Positions 41,907-51,273 of a DNA stretch of 64,000 nt are shown here, piece after piece; the stretch's first letter is position 1; the number at the start of each line of letters is the position of its first letter. The notes beneath the pieces are model-generated. The model made no database searches. It worked only from the letters and a program-made list of their open reading frames with translations, and had not been told where the DNA came from. Both the position numbers and the translations under genes were made by a program. The stretch comes from Microvirga sp. 17 mud 1-3 (lineage in GTDB: Bacteria; Pseudomonadota; Alphaproteobacteria; Rhizobiales; Beijerinckiaceae), in NCBI RefSeq assembly GCF_003151255.1, contig NZ_CP029481.1:1550001-1614000 (forward strand), written 5' to 3'.

Positions 41907-43537
41907 CAGGGCCTTCCGAGCCCCTGAAAGGCTTCGTGCCCGTCTCCAAGCGGGTCATGAACCTCGCCAATTTCCTCAGCCAGGCGGCGCGCCGCCATCC
42001 GGACGAGGTCGCCTTCGTGTGGGGTGATGCGACCTGGACCTGGGCGGACTTGGATCGACGCGTGAATGCCATGGCGGCGGCCCTGGCAGCGCTTGGGGTC
42101 CGGAAAGGGGATCGCGTCCTGGTGCAGTCCAAGAACTGCAACCAGATGTTCGAGTCGATGTTCGCCTGTTTCCGGCTCGGGGCCGTCTGGGTGCCGACGA
42201 ATTTCCGTCAGACGCCGGACGAGGTCGCGTATCTCGGCCAGTCGAGCGGCGCCTCCGCGATGATCTGCCACCGTGAATTTCCGGAGCATGTCGCGGCGGT
42301 ACGGGCAGCCTGTCCGGACCTCCGGTTCGCAATCTCCATCGGGGCTTCCGATTTCGGCGAGGATTATGACACCCTCGTAGAACAGCATTTCGGTGAAGGC
42401 GCCGACATGGCGCCCGTCGAGCACGACGATCCGTGCTGGTTCTTCTTCACCTCCGGCACGACCGGGCGCCCCAAGGCCGCTGTCCTCACACACGGCCAGA
42501 TGGCTTTCGTGGTGACGAACCACCTCTGCGATTTGATGCCCGGCACCACGCACGAGGATGCGTCCCTCGTCGTGGCGCCGCTGTCGCATGGCGCTGGCGT
42601 TCATCAGCTCACGCAGGTGGCGCGAGCCGTGAAGACTGTCCTGCTCCCTGGCGACAAGTTCGATGTCGATGAGGCCTGGAGGCTCGTCGAGCGTTGGCGG
42701 ATCACGAACCTCTTCACGGTCCCGACCATCGTCAAGCTGCTGACCGAGCATCCTGCCGTCGACGCGCACGATCACACGTCCCTACGATACGTGATCTATG
42801 CGGGCGCACCCATGTACCGGGAGGACCAGAAGCACGCGCTGCGGACGCTCGGCAAGGTGCTGGTCCAGTATTTCGGCTTAGGCGAGGTCACGGGCAACAT
42901 CACGGTGCTGCCTCCGGCGCTCCACGACCCGGAGGATAGCCCCGACGTGAAGGTAGGGACCTGCGGCTACGAGCGGACCGGAATGCAGGTGTCGATCCAG
43001 GACGAGCAGGGGCGCGAACTTGCGGCGGGCGAGACCGGGGAAATCTGCGTCTGCGGTCCGGCTGTATTCGCGGGCTATTACGACAACCCGGAGGCTAACG
43101 CCAAAGCCTTTCGGGATGGGTGGTTCCGGACAGGCGATCTCGGCCATATGGACCGCGACGGTTATCTCTACATCACCGGCCGGGCCTCCGACATGTACAT
43201 TTCCGGCGGCTCCAACGTCTATCCGCGTGAGATCGAGGAGAAGATCCTGACCCATCCGGGCATCGCCGAGGTGGCGATCGTCGGAGTGCCGGACAGGACC
43301 TGGGGCGAGGTGGGCGTAGCTGTCTGCGTCCTGCGGCCCGGGGCCGATCTCGACGAGGGCGCGCTCCTCGCCTGGATGGACGGCAAGGTCGCCCGCTACA
43401 AGCTTCCGAAGCGCGTGTTCTTCTGGGACGCTCTTCCGAAGTCCGCCTACGGCAAGATCACCAAGAAGCAGATCCGTTCGGAACTCGAAGCCCGGGGCTG
43501 CCTGCCACTGGACCGGCCGGTCCGGGTGCCGGCCTGA
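41903..43537 (+). CDS. AMP-dependent acyl-CoA synthetase
   Basis: This 544-residue adenylate-forming enzyme has the P-loop-like motif FFTSGTTGRPKAAVLTH, the YFGLGEVTGN segment, GWFRTGDLGHMDRDGYLYITGRASDMYISGG and the catalytic Lys518 in SAYGKITKKQI. It activates a carboxylic acid to its CoA thioester through an acyl-adenylate. Because it is translationally coupled to the TRAP permease, the imported acid is its likely substrate. ATG at 41903 (overlap ATGA) is preferred to GTG at 41879. Confidence 0.94.
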   Translation: MTGPSEPLKGFVPVSKRVMNLANFLSQAARRHPDEVAFVWGDATWTWADLDRRVNAMAAALAALGVRKGDRVLVQSKNCNQMFESMFACFRLGAVWVPTNFRQTPDEVAYLGQSSGASAMICHREFPEHVAAVRAACPDLRFAISIGASDFGEDYDTLVEQHFGEGADMAPVEHDDPCWFFFTSGTTGRPKAAVLTHGQMAFVVTNHLCDLMPGTTHEDASLVVAPLSHGAGVHQLTQVARAVKTVLLPGDKFDVDEAWRLVERWRITNLFTVPTIVKLLTEHPAVDAHDHTSLRYVIYAGAPMYREDQKHALRTLGKVLVQYFGLGEVTGNITVLPPALHDPEDSPDVKVGTCGYERTGMQVSIQDEQGRELAAGETGEICVCGPAVFAGYYDNPEANAKAFRDGWFRTGDLGHMDRDGYLYITGRASDMYISGGSNVYPREIEEKILTHPGIAEVAIVGVPDRTWGEVGVAVCVLRPGADLDEGALLAWMDGKVARYKLPKRVFFWDALPKSAYGKITKKQIRSELEARGCLPLDRPVRVPA

Positions 43538-43592
43538 CCCTGGCGGCGACGCGCCCGTGACGGAAGGCTTACAACCGCATGGGGAGACGATT

Positions 43593-44378
43593 ATGGCTCA
43601 GCAGACAGTGCTCGTGACCGGGGGAGCCTCGGGCATTGGCCTCGCGGTCGTTCAGGCCATCCTGGCAGAGGGCTGGCGTGTCGTGGTTGCGGATCTGAAC
43701 GCCGAGAGCCTCGAGCGGTGCAAGGATAGCCTTGGGCCAAACGGCGACAGCGTGCGCTATGAGCCCATGAATGTTGCGGACGAGGATGCGGTTATCCGCG
43801 CCGTCGCCGCTTGCGAGGCGGAGTTCGGTCCCCTGACGGGCGTTGTCAATTCCGCCGGCATCGGGCGCGACGTGCCGGCGCTCGACACCGATGTCGAGCT
43901 CTTCCGCAGGATGCTGGAGGTCAACCTGATCGGCAGCTTCGTGGTGTCCCGGGAAGTCGCGAAGCGCATGAGGGAGCGCGGCGGCGGCGCCATCGTCAAC
44001 GTCGCGTCCGTTTCGGGCATCGCAGGCAACAGGGGGCGCGTGGCCTACGGAGCTTCCAAGGGGGGCGTCATCACCATGACGAGGGTGATGGCCGTCGAGC
44101 TGGCTACTATCGGCATCCGCGTGAACGTCATCGCGCCAGGTCCCATCGAGACGCCGCTCGTTCAGGAGATGCACACGCCGGAGGTGCGGGCGGCCTGGAT
44201 GACGACGGTGCCGCAGCGGCGCTACGGTTCGCCGGACGAGATCGCAGGAGCGGCCGTGTTCCTGCTCGATCCACGCAAGTCCAGCTACATCACAGGGCAG
44301 ACGATCTGTGTCGATGGAGGCTTTTCCATCGCGGGCCTTCTCGACGATGTCGGGGTCGCTGCCGCGATGCCCGCATGA
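43593..44378 (+). CDS. SDR-family oxidoreductase
   Basis: This 261-residue classical SDR has TGGASGIGLAV, a NSAG variant of NNAG and catalytic Tyr152-xxx-Lys156 (YGASK) after VASVSGIAGNRG. GGGGAGA precedes the ATG. The C-terminal YITGQTICVDGGFS is standard. It lies 55 bases after the acyl-CoA synthetase, consistent with an alcohol or 3-hydroxyacyl oxidation step. Confidence 0.92.
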   Translation: MAQQTVLVTGGASGIGLAVVQAILAEGWRVVVADLNAESLERCKDSLGPNGDSVRYEPMNVADEDAVIRAVAACEAEFGPLTGVVNSAGIGRDVPALDTDVELFRRMLEVNLIGSFVVSREVAKRMRERGGGAIVNVASVSGIAGNRGRVAYGASKGGVITMTRVMAVELATIGIRVNVIAPGPIETPLVQEMHTPEVRAAWMTTVPQRRYGSPDEIAGAAVFLLDPRKSSYITGQTICVDGGFSIAGLLDDVGVAAAMPA

Positions 44379-44418
44379 GCGTGCGGCAATCCCATTTTCG
44401 CGACGGATCGAGAGGACC

Positions 44419-45222
44419 ATGAGCGAACGTCTGAAGGGCAGAACCGCCATCGTGTTCGGCGCAGGCTCGTCTGGCCCGGGCTGGGGCAACGGCAAGGCCG
44501 CTGCTGTCGCCTATGCCCGCGAGGGCGCCAGGGTGGCCTGCATCGATCTTGCGCAGGCAGCTGCGGACGAAACTGCGGATATCATCTCGCGGGAGAGCGG
44601 TATCGCCCTGGCCCTCTCGGCCGACGTCACCGATACGGGATCGATCCAGACGGCCGTTGCCGAAACGATCGATGCGTTCGGCGCCATCGACATCCTGCAC
44701 AACAACGTGGGCGTGACTCACATGGGCGGCCCGGTTGAGCTGAGCGAGGAACAGTTCGCTGCGGCCCTCGACCTGAATATCGGCCCCGTCTACCGGACCG
44801 CCAAGGCGGTGGTTCCGCATATGCTCCGGCAGGGCAGGGGAGCCATCGTCAACATCTCGTCGCTCGCGGCGATCCGATGGACCGGCTATCCCTATTTTGC
44901 CTATTACGCCACCAAGGCGGCGGTCAATCAGGCGACCGTGGCGCTCGCCATGCAATATGCCCGCGACGGCATAAGGGCCAATTGCATCATGCCCGGCCTC
45001 ATCGACACGCCGCTGATCTACAGGCAGATCTCCGGGCAATATGCATCGGTCGACGAGATGGTTGCGGCCCGCAACGCCGCTGTCCCGATGGGCAAGATGG
45101 GAACGGCATGGGATGTCGCGAACGCGGCCGTCTTTTTGGCTTCCGACGAGGCCCGGTTCATCACCGGAGTTTGCCTGCCCGTGGACGGCGGGCAGAGCTG
45201 TGCGGTGTCGGAATTCCGCTGA
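44419..45222 (+). CDS. SDR-family oxidoreductase with atypical cofactor loop
   Basis: This 267-residue SDR has a lengthened glycine motif, GAGSSGPGWGNGKAAA, in place of TGxxxGIG. Other elements are normal: NNVG (for NNAG), Tyr162-xxx-Lys166 (YYATK) after ISSLAAIRWTG, and FITGVCLPVDGG. GAGAGGA precedes the ATG by two to three bases. The wide cofactor loop (WGNG) is seen in a subgroup of SDRs annotated as 3-oxoacyl reductases or dehydrogenases. It follows the previous SDR by 40 bases. Confidence 0.9.
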   Translation: MSERLKGRTAIVFGAGSSGPGWGNGKAAAVAYAREGARVACIDLAQAAADETADIISRESGIALALSADVTDTGSIQTAVAETIDAFGAIDILHNNVGVTHMGGPVELSEEQFAAALDLNIGPVYRTAKAVVPHMLRQGRGAIVNISSLAAIRWTGYPYFAYYATKAAVNQATVALAMQYARDGIRANCIMPGLIDTPLIYRQISGQYASVDEMVAARNAAVPMGKMGTAWDVANAAVFLASDEARFITGVCLPVDGGQSCAVSEFR

Positions 45223-45262
45223 GGCCATAATCTGTGCCGAACGGATATGAGAGAGCACAACG

Positions 45263-46123
45263 ATGAGGCAGATCCTTCACCCAGGCCCTATTGCGAGCAA
45301 TCGCGCGACGGTCGTGGCCAGCACGCCCGTTCGCCTGCGCTTCAGGCTGGAGCCGGGGCACACGGTCGACGAGGCTGTTTCAAAGGGATTTGCAGCCGCC
45401 GGATGCGAAGGCGGTTTCGTGACCTTCAGGGGCGGCCGGTGCGAGCCGTTCAAATACGTGATGCCGGCGGCATCGCCCGATGACAGTCATGCAGCCTGGT
45501 ACAGCGACACCTTCGCGCCCGCAGGCCCGGTGTCGTTCGAACGGGCCGGGGCCATCGTGGGCCGGCGTGACGGAAGGCCTTTCCTTCATTGCCACGGAAT
45601 CTGGACCACACAAGACGGCGTCCGGATGGGCCATCTGCTCGCACCGGACACTCTCATCGGGGAACCGGTGGAGGCATCGGGCATCGGCGTGAGAACTGCC
45701 ACCTTCGAGGCCCGGCCTGATGCCGAGACCAACTTTACCCTGTTCGAGCCGGTCAGGACTGACGGTGCGGAGGACAAGGTGGGGGCACGCGTCTTCCTGG
45801 CCAGGATCCGCCCCAATGTCGACATCAGCCTCGCCATCGAGGCGATCTGCCGGGAGCACGGCATCCGGACCGCCCATGTCCATGGCATCGGCAGCCTCAA
45901 CGAAGTGCGCTATGCCGACGGGTCGAGCGTGGAATCCCACGCGACGGAGGTCCTGATCCGGCATGGCCGCGTGGAGAGTGTCGACGGCCAGCCGAGAGCT
46001 CGCCTCCATTTGGACGTGGTCGACATCGAGGGTGGGATTTCCAGCGGAGAGATCGTTCACGGCGACAACCCGGTCCTTGTCACCTTCGAGCTCCTCATCG
46101 AGGCGGCCGAGTTGGAAACATAA
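45263..46123 (+). CDS. Duplicated PPC/DUF296 domain protein
   Basis: This 286-residue protein has two PPC (DUF296) folds. Domain 1 (about residues 25-140) holds the metal-binding-like HCHGIWTTQDGVRMGHLL; domain 2 (about 150-280) has AHVHGIGSLNEVRYADG. The AT-hook found in plant relatives is absent. Bacterial PPC proteins are of unknown function, some thought to be metal-dependent enzymes. Its place at the end of the ligase/SDR operon, 40 bases after an SDR, suggests an enzymatic rather than DNA-binding job (inference). Confidence 0.82.
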   Translation: MRQILHPGPIASNRATVVASTPVRLRFRLEPGHTVDEAVSKGFAAAGCEGGFVTFRGGRCEPFKYVMPAASPDDSHAAWYSDTFAPAGPVSFERAGAIVGRRDGRPFLHCHGIWTTQDGVRMGHLLAPDTLIGEPVEASGIGVRTATFEARPDAETNFTLFEPVRTDGAEDKVGARVFLARIRPNVDISLAIEAICREHGIRTAHVHGIGSLNEVRYADGSSVESHATEVLIRHGRVESVDGQPRARLHLDVVDIEGGISSGEIVHGDNPVLVTFELLIEAAELET

Positions 46124-46205
46124 AGGCGCAGTCCTGCTCGGTTCACCTCGGGGCGGATTGCCGGTAAAGAGCCGGTGGCGATTCAGGAGGGGCGGCCGCT
46201 CCAAT

Positions 46206-46931
46206 ATGTCCAGCTGGCGAGACGAGAAGAACCAGAAGGCGCTTGCCCGGCTGGAAAGCCGGCTTTCGCCGTCCTTTCCGGCCTGCGTCCTAGCGCACGC
46301 TCTCCGGCAGCCGCTGATCCCGCCAACCCAGCGTCGGGCCATGGAATCCTACTGGCGTCACCGCCCGCTCTTAGCCGACAGGCTGGCGCGGGCCCTTGCG
46401 GCGAAAAGCGGGGAGCCTGCCGGGTGGCAATGGCGCCTCGGGCGCGACAAGGACACAGGTCTGCCCGCAACCTTCCGCATGCCGCCGTCACCCTATCGGG
46501 AGGCGGCTTCCTCGCGCGGGCCGGGCCATTGCTGCGTCTGCGGCCAGCCGGTCTACCGGCTGGGTTGGCACCAGGATGCCTGGGACGACGGCAAGCCGAA
46601 CCGGAATGCGACCTGGCATTCCGCCTGTGTGGTCGCCTGGCGGCTCTGGACGGCGCCGACGGACCATCTCCGCATGCTGAAGCTGCGCCAGAAGCGGAAA
46701 TGCCCGGCGACAGGCCGCCGCCTGCTCAGGACCGCCGAAGTGGATCATCGCGTTCCGCTCTTTGCCGTCTGGTCCGAACATAGGACGAGAGCCTGGCCGG
46801 AGCTTCTTGCCTTCTGGGGCGCTCCCAACCTCCAGGTGATCAACCGGCAGGTCCACCTGGAAAAATGCGCCGAAGAGGCGGCGGAGCGGGCGAGACGCCG
46901 CGCCGCCCCGTCGCTCGCGACGGAAAGCTGA
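46206..46931 (+). CDS. HNH endonuclease-like protein
   Basis: This 241-residue protein has an HNH-type C-terminus: VDHRVPLFAVW, then FWGAPNLQVINRQVHLEKCAEEAAE (His-Asn-His pattern). Upstream are zinc-type cysteines (CCVCG near residue 109 and a later Cys and His). The N-terminal 90 residues are helical and basic and not recognised. AGGAGG is about 16 bases from the ATG, longer than ideal. It stands alone with no methylase or phage genes, so a repair or anti-phage role is unproven. Confidence 0.75.
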   Translation: MSSWRDEKNQKALARLESRLSPSFPACVLAHALRQPLIPPTQRRAMESYWRHRPLLADRLARALAAKSGEPAGWQWRLGRDKDTGLPATFRMPPSPYREAASSRGPGHCCVCGQPVYRLGWHQDAWDDGKPNRNATWHSACVVAWRLWTAPTDHLRMLKLRQKRKCPATGRRLLRTAEVDHRVPLFAVWSEHRTRAWPELLAFWGAPNLQVINRQVHLEKCAEEAAERARRRAAPSLATES

Positions 46932-47065
46932 GGCCGCAGCCCGGCCTTTGAGCCATGCGCCAGCGGGGACCATGCCGCGCCACATGGTCCTCTTCCGGTG
47001 ACCGGACCTGTCCGATAAGAGGTGCTTCCCTTACGGCAGGCCATCCCGGCCCTGCATTCCCGGTG

Positions 47066-48358
47066 ATGTTGGCACGAATTCCTTTTCTCCCGGCGCTTCT
47101 TGCCGTCGGGTCCCGTTACCTGCCCCGTGGCAGCCTCGTTCTCCTCCTGGGGACGCTCTCGGCGCGTGCGATCTCGACGGTCGGGCTGCTGGTCACGGCC
47201 GCGATCCTCGGTCCGTCTCCCTATGCGGCCCTCGGGGTCTATGTGAGCATCCTGTCCCTCCTGTCCGTTGCCGCCTGTGGCCGCTACGAGGCCGCGATCC
47301 TGGCGGTCCGGCATGAGGGGGATGCCCGTGCGCTTGTCATGCTGTCGCAGGGGATTTGCGCCCTGTTCCTCCTGGCGGTGTCGAGTCTCTGTGCCCTCGT
47401 GATCCTGATGGGATGGAACGATCTCGTCGCTCTGCCCGCCGCCGCCATGGCGCTGCTGCCCCTGGGAATCCTGGCGCGGGTGAAGCTGCGGATCGAGAAT
47501 CTTATCCTGACCCGGTCGGGTCGTCCCCGGGTCCGGGCGCGCAGCGCCATCGTCCAGAGCATCGTCCAACCCCTGGTGACGCTCGCGTCCTACTGGATCG
47601 GCGCGGATGCTGTTCTGGCTCTGGTCCTCGGCGATGCAGTGGGGCATCTCGTTGCGGCCTTCGTTCTGCGCATGGGTAACCGGGATTGGCGACGGGAGAC
47701 CCAGCCGCGCGGCGCTCTGCTCCATCATGCGGCGAAGTGGCGGCAGATGCCTCTGGCGGGCCTGCCCAACGCCTTCTTGAGCATCGCGTTCGATTCTGCG
47801 CCCGCCCTGTTGGCCGGCCTGACCCTGCCGCCACATCTGGGCGGGCAGATGATCCTGGCGCTTCGCCTGCTGGATATCCCGGGCTTCCTGGTGGGCTTCG
47901 TAGCGGTGCCGACCCTGCAGCGGGCCATCGTCGAGGACAAGACGCCGCTGCGCTATGCGCTGCGTCCGGTTCTGCGACTGGCGCTCATGCTCGGCGGCAT
48001 GTTCCTTGCCATCATCGTGATGGCCCATTTCCTCTCGCCACTTCTTCTGCATACACGCTGGCCCGAGCTGTTCCGTCTGGTGCAGTGGTTTGCGCTGAGC
48101 TCCGCCTTCCTGGCGGTGACCAATCCGCTGATCGAGCTCGTTGCGATCTACGGGGTGGAGGTCCGGGCCTTCCGTAGGCATCTGGCCTCGCTCCTGATTC
48201 TTGCGGTCTGCACGGCCGGGCTGCTGATCTTTGGCGAGAGAGTGCCATCCCTCGCCCTGCTTCTCGCGTTGGCGGGCTTGGCGCGGGCCGCAATGTTCTC
48301 CCGCCTGCTCTTCCAGCAGAGCCGTCGCGAGAGGGGAGCGGCCGTGCCGGCAAGGTGA
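47066..48358 (+). CDS. Polysaccharide/lipid flippase-like membrane protein (MOP superfamily)
   Basis: This 430-residue protein has about 12 hydrophobic segments and the pattern of oligosaccharide flippases (Wzx-like): RYEAAILAVRHEGDARALV in the first half and VPTLQRAIVEDKTPLRYALRPVLRLAL in the second. No glycosyltransferase genes are next to it. ATG at 47066 opens just before the first helix. It is separated from phoD by 104 bases. The substrate is unknown. Confidence 0.75.
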   Translation: MLARIPFLPALLAVGSRYLPRGSLVLLLGTLSARAISTVGLLVTAAILGPSPYAALGVYVSILSLLSVAACGRYEAAILAVRHEGDARALVMLSQGICALFLLAVSSLCALVILMGWNDLVALPAAAMALLPLGILARVKLRIENLILTRSGRPRVRARSAIVQSIVQPLVTLASYWIGADAVLALVLGDAVGHLVAAFVLRMGNRDWRRETQPRGALLHHAAKWRQMPLAGLPNAFLSIAFDSAPALLAGLTLPPHLGGQMILALRLLDIPGFLVGFVAVPTLQRAIVEDKTPLRYALRPVLRLALMLGGMFLAIIVMAHFLSPLLLHTRWPELFRLVQWFALSSAFLAVTNPLIELVAIYGVEVRAFRRHLASLLILAVCTAGLLIFGERVPSLALLLALAGLARAAMFSRLLFQQSRRERGAAVPAR

Positions 48359-48462
48359 GGCCCACCCCGACAGGATTGCGCTTTACCCGGAACGAGGACT
48401 AGCCTTGTGGACCTTCGTCCGACCGGCCGCCCCTACGGGCCGCTCCCATCCACGAGCCGAGA

Positions 48463-50004
48463 ATGCGCGATCTGTCCCTGCCGAGGCGGCACTTCCTCCT
48501 GGCATCCCTGGGCGGGAGCTTGTCCCTGCGCCCGTTCAGCATCCTCCAGGCTGCACCGCGCCTGCCCGACGATCCATTCACGCTTGGAGTGGCGTCCGGC
48601 GCGCCGCGTCCGGACAGTGTCGTCATCTGGACACGTCTCGCGCCGAAGCCCCTTGAGGGCGGCGGAATGCCGGAGACACCGGTCGCGGTCGACTGGCAGA
48701 TGGCCGAAGACGAGGGGTTTCGCCGCATCGTCCGCAAGGGCCGCGTTATGGCCGAGCCCGCATCGGCGCATGCGGTCCATGTCACGGTCCCGGGACTCCG
48801 GCCCGCGCGCTGGTACTGGTATCGGTTTCGCGTCGGGCGGGCCGTAAGCCCGGTCGGCCGCACGCGCACCGCCGCAGCGCCCGGCGCTGCAGGCGGTTTG
48901 CGTTTCGCCTATGCGTCCTGCCAGCAATATGAGCAGGGCTTCTACGCTGCCTATGCGGACATGGCGCGCCGGGATCTCGACCTCGTCGTCCATCTCGGCG
49001 ACTACATCTATGAAACGTCGTGGGGATCACAGCATGTGCGCAAGCACATGAGCGGCATTCCGACCACTTTACCCGAGTTCCGCGAACGCTATGCGCTTTA
49101 CAAGCTCGATCCCGATCTCCAGGCCGCGCATGCGGCGTTTCCCTGGCTTTCGATCTGGGACGACCATGAGGTCGCCAACGATTATGCGAATGACCGCTCC
49201 TCGGCCATGGGCGACCGGGACCAGTTCCTGAAAGTCCGCGCAGCGGCCTACCAGGCTTATTACGAGCACATGCCCCTGCCGCCCAAGGCGCGACCGAGGG
49301 GGCCGGAGGCCGTCATCTATGACCTCTACGAATTCGGCCAGATGGCGAACCTGATCCTCCTCGACGACCGTCAGTACCGCTCTCCCCATGCATGCCTGCC
49401 CGGGCGCAGCGCGTCCCCGCGGGTCGACTGTCCAGATCGCCTGCGGGAGGACCGCACCATGCTGGGCGCCGTGCAGGAGGCGTGGCTCGACCAGGCGCTT
49501 GCCGACGCAAAGGGTCGCTGGACCATCGTGGCGCAGCAGACCCTGATGGCGGAGCGCGACCTCGATCCCGGCGATGGCCACGGCTACTGGATGGATGGCT
49601 GGGACGGCTATGCGGCCGGCCGGCGGCGGCTCCTCGACGGCATCGCGGCGCACCGTACGCCCAACCCCGTGGTGATCGGCGGCGACGTGCATGCCTTCTT
49701 CGCGGCGGATCTCAAGCGCGATTTCCACGACGAGAAGGCCGAGGTGCTGGCCACCGAATTCTGCGGCACCTCGATCACCTCCGAAGGGCCGAGCGCGAAG
49801 GGGATCGCAACCGTCCGGGCCAAGAACCCGCATATCCGCTATGCGCGCGGCGACAGGAGGGGCTTTGCGACAGTGTCCCTGACGGAGACGCACTGCGAAG
49901 TGAACTTCGAGGCCGTGGCCGACATCAAGGAGCGCAACTCCCCGGTCTCCCGCATCGCGTCCTTCGTATGCCTCGACGGCCGGCCGGGCGTGCAGGAGGC
50001 CTGA
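48463..50004 (+). CDS. phoD: PhoD-type alkaline phosphatase
   Basis: This 513-residue phosphodiesterase/phosphatase has a twin-arginine signal (LPRRHFLLASLGG), an N-terminal Ig-like PhoD domain (about 35-140) and the metallophosphatase core: FAYASCQQYEQGFY, VVHLGDYIYE, SIWDDHEVANDYAND, VIGGDVHAFF. These supply Asp, His and Cys ligands for Ca/Fe in the family. It is Tat-exported and scavenges phosphate from esters outside the cytoplasm. It converges tightly on the MFS gene with six bases between. Confidence 0.93.
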   Translation: MRDLSLPRRHFLLASLGGSLSLRPFSILQAAPRLPDDPFTLGVASGAPRPDSVVIWTRLAPKPLEGGGMPETPVAVDWQMAEDEGFRRIVRKGRVMAEPASAHAVHVTVPGLRPARWYWYRFRVGRAVSPVGRTRTAAAPGAAGGLRFAYASCQQYEQGFYAAYADMARRDLDLVVHLGDYIYETSWGSQHVRKHMSGIPTTLPEFRERYALYKLDPDLQAAHAAFPWLSIWDDHEVANDYANDRSSAMGDRDQFLKVRAAAYQAYYEHMPLPPKARPRGPEAVIYDLYEFGQMANLILLDDRQYRSPHACLPGRSASPRVDCPDRLREDRTMLGAVQEAWLDQALADAKGRWTIVAQQTLMAERDLDPGDGHGYWMDGWDGYAAGRRRLLDGIAAHRTPNPVVIGGDVHAFFAADLKRDFHDEKAEVLATEFCGTSITSEGPSAKGIATVRAKNPHIRYARGDRRGFATVSLTETHCEVNFEAVADIKERNSPVSRIASFVCLDGRPGVQEA

Positions 50005-50010
50005 GGTTCC

Positions 50011-51123
50011 TTACGCTATGATGCCGGTCGCGAGGGCGCCGAGCAGGGCTGCGGCCAGCAGGCATGCGTCATGAAGGCCGAGCGCCCAGCGCGAGGGTTC
50101 CCGGTCCCGGTGGACCCACAAGGTCGTGCCGAGGGTCGCAAGCGACCAGCCGATTCCCACGAGGGCAGCCGAGAGCGAGAATTGGGCGGCGCTGGACGAG
50201 ACCGCGAAGACCAGCGCTCCGGCCGTGAGCGCGAGGCCTCCTCCGCAGACGATCCATGAGGGGCGGATTGCCGCCGGCATTCCGGCGAGCGCGAGGGACG
50301 GTGCATACATAGCCACCACATGCCAGGCCACGACGCCCGACACGGCGCTGGTCAATCCGCATCCCACCATGGCGATGGGCGTCGCGCCCATGAGGGCCGT
50401 CATCAGGAACCAGGCCGCAGCACCAATCGATGTCGGCAGGAGGATTTCCCGCCAGGGCTTTCTCGGGCCCTCGGCCGCGAGGATCGAATGCTGCGGCCGG
50501 TATGGCAGGGCGGCGGTCGCCGTAAGAGAACCCACATGGGCCAGGGCTGCGGCGGCACCCATGCCGACGAAGACGCGCGGGGTGGCGAGCGCCTCGGCAT
50601 AATCCGCGATGCCGGGAGCCGCGAACCCCGCGAGGGTCGCAGCTCCGAAAACCAGAAGGAGTGCCCGCGGGCTCCCGCCGCCGAGGCCGGCGGCCGCGTG
50701 GCGGTAGAACAGGCTGAAACCGCCCGCGACCCCGAGCCAGAACGCGCCGAGGATCAGGGCGCCGAAATGCCATTGGGTCAGAGCCCAGACGAGCACCAGC
50801 CCGCCCGCGATGCCGAGGCTCGCTCCGAGCGAGAAGGCAGCCCGGCGCCCGATCGCATCGAGAAGGAGCGAGGCGGGCAGTCCCGCGATTGCGGCCCCGG
50901 CATAGAAGGCCGCATAGGGCAGGGCCGCCCCGGCGCGGCTCGGCGCCAGGGAGAGGCCTGCCAGCGGCAGGATGCCGAGGATCAGGACCTGCGACAGGAC
51001 CGAGAGGGCGAAGGCTGCGGCGAGCAGCACCGTCCCGCGCCGGTCGACCTCGCCGTCGCCGGATGCCAGGGTGCAGGCGCAGTCGAGCTGGCCCGCGCGT
51101 GGGAGGCCGGCCGACAAGGTCAT
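50011..51123 (-). CDS. MFS transporter with CcoA-type copper motif
   Basis: This 370-residue MFS protein has about 12 hydrophobic segments and a short N-terminus with a Cys-x-Cys (LDCACT). It carries Met241-xxx-Met245 and His268-xxx-Met272, 27 residues apart. CcoA, the copper importer for cbb3 oxidase assembly, is defined by the same MxxxM and HxxxM pair. The start overlaps the ccoS stop by four bases, so it is translated with ccoGHIS. Function as a CcoA-like Cu importer is therefore well supported by motif and context, not proven. It is shorter than typical 400-residue MFS proteins. Confidence 0.8.
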   Translation of the reverse strand: MTLSAGLPRAGQLDCACTLASGDGEVDRRGTVLLAAAFALSVLSQVLILGILPLAGLSLAPSRAGAALPYAAFYAGAAIAGLPASLLLDAIGRRAAFSLGASLGIAGGLVLVWALTQWHFGALILGAFWLGVAGGFSLFYRHAAAGLGGGSPRALLLVFGAATLAGFAAPGIADYAEALATPRVFVGMGAAAALAHVGSLTATAALPYRPQHSILAAEGPRKPWREILLPTSIGAAAWFLMTALMGATPIAMVGCGLTSAVSGVVAWHVVAMYAPSLALAGMPAAIRPSWIVCGGGLALTAGALVFAVSSSAAQFSLSAALVGIGWSLATLGTTLWVHRDREPSRWALGLHDACLLAAALLGALATGIIA

Positions 51124-51269
51124 GGTTTCACATCGTCGTCGCTCAGGACGCGCAGGGCCGCGCCCTGAACGTCATCGTACTGGCCGTTCCGGAGCGACCA
51201 CAGAAAGGCGCCGAGGCCGCACAGGCCAAGCGCTAGGGCCGTCGGGATGAGGAAGAGAAGAACACCCAT
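51120..51269 (-). CDS. ccoS: cbb3 oxidase maturation protein CcoS
   Basis: This 49-residue protein has one helix (MGVLLFLIPTALALGLCGLGAF) followed by FLWSLRNGQYDDVQGAALRVLSDDD, the CcoS hallmark. It is needed for cofactor insertion into cbb3 oxidase. It starts four bases after the ccoI stop and overlaps the MFS start. Confidence 0.93.
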   Translation of the reverse strand: MGVLLFLIPTALALGLCGLGAFLWSLRNGQYDDVQGAALRVLSDDDVKP

Positions 51270-51273
51270 AGGA

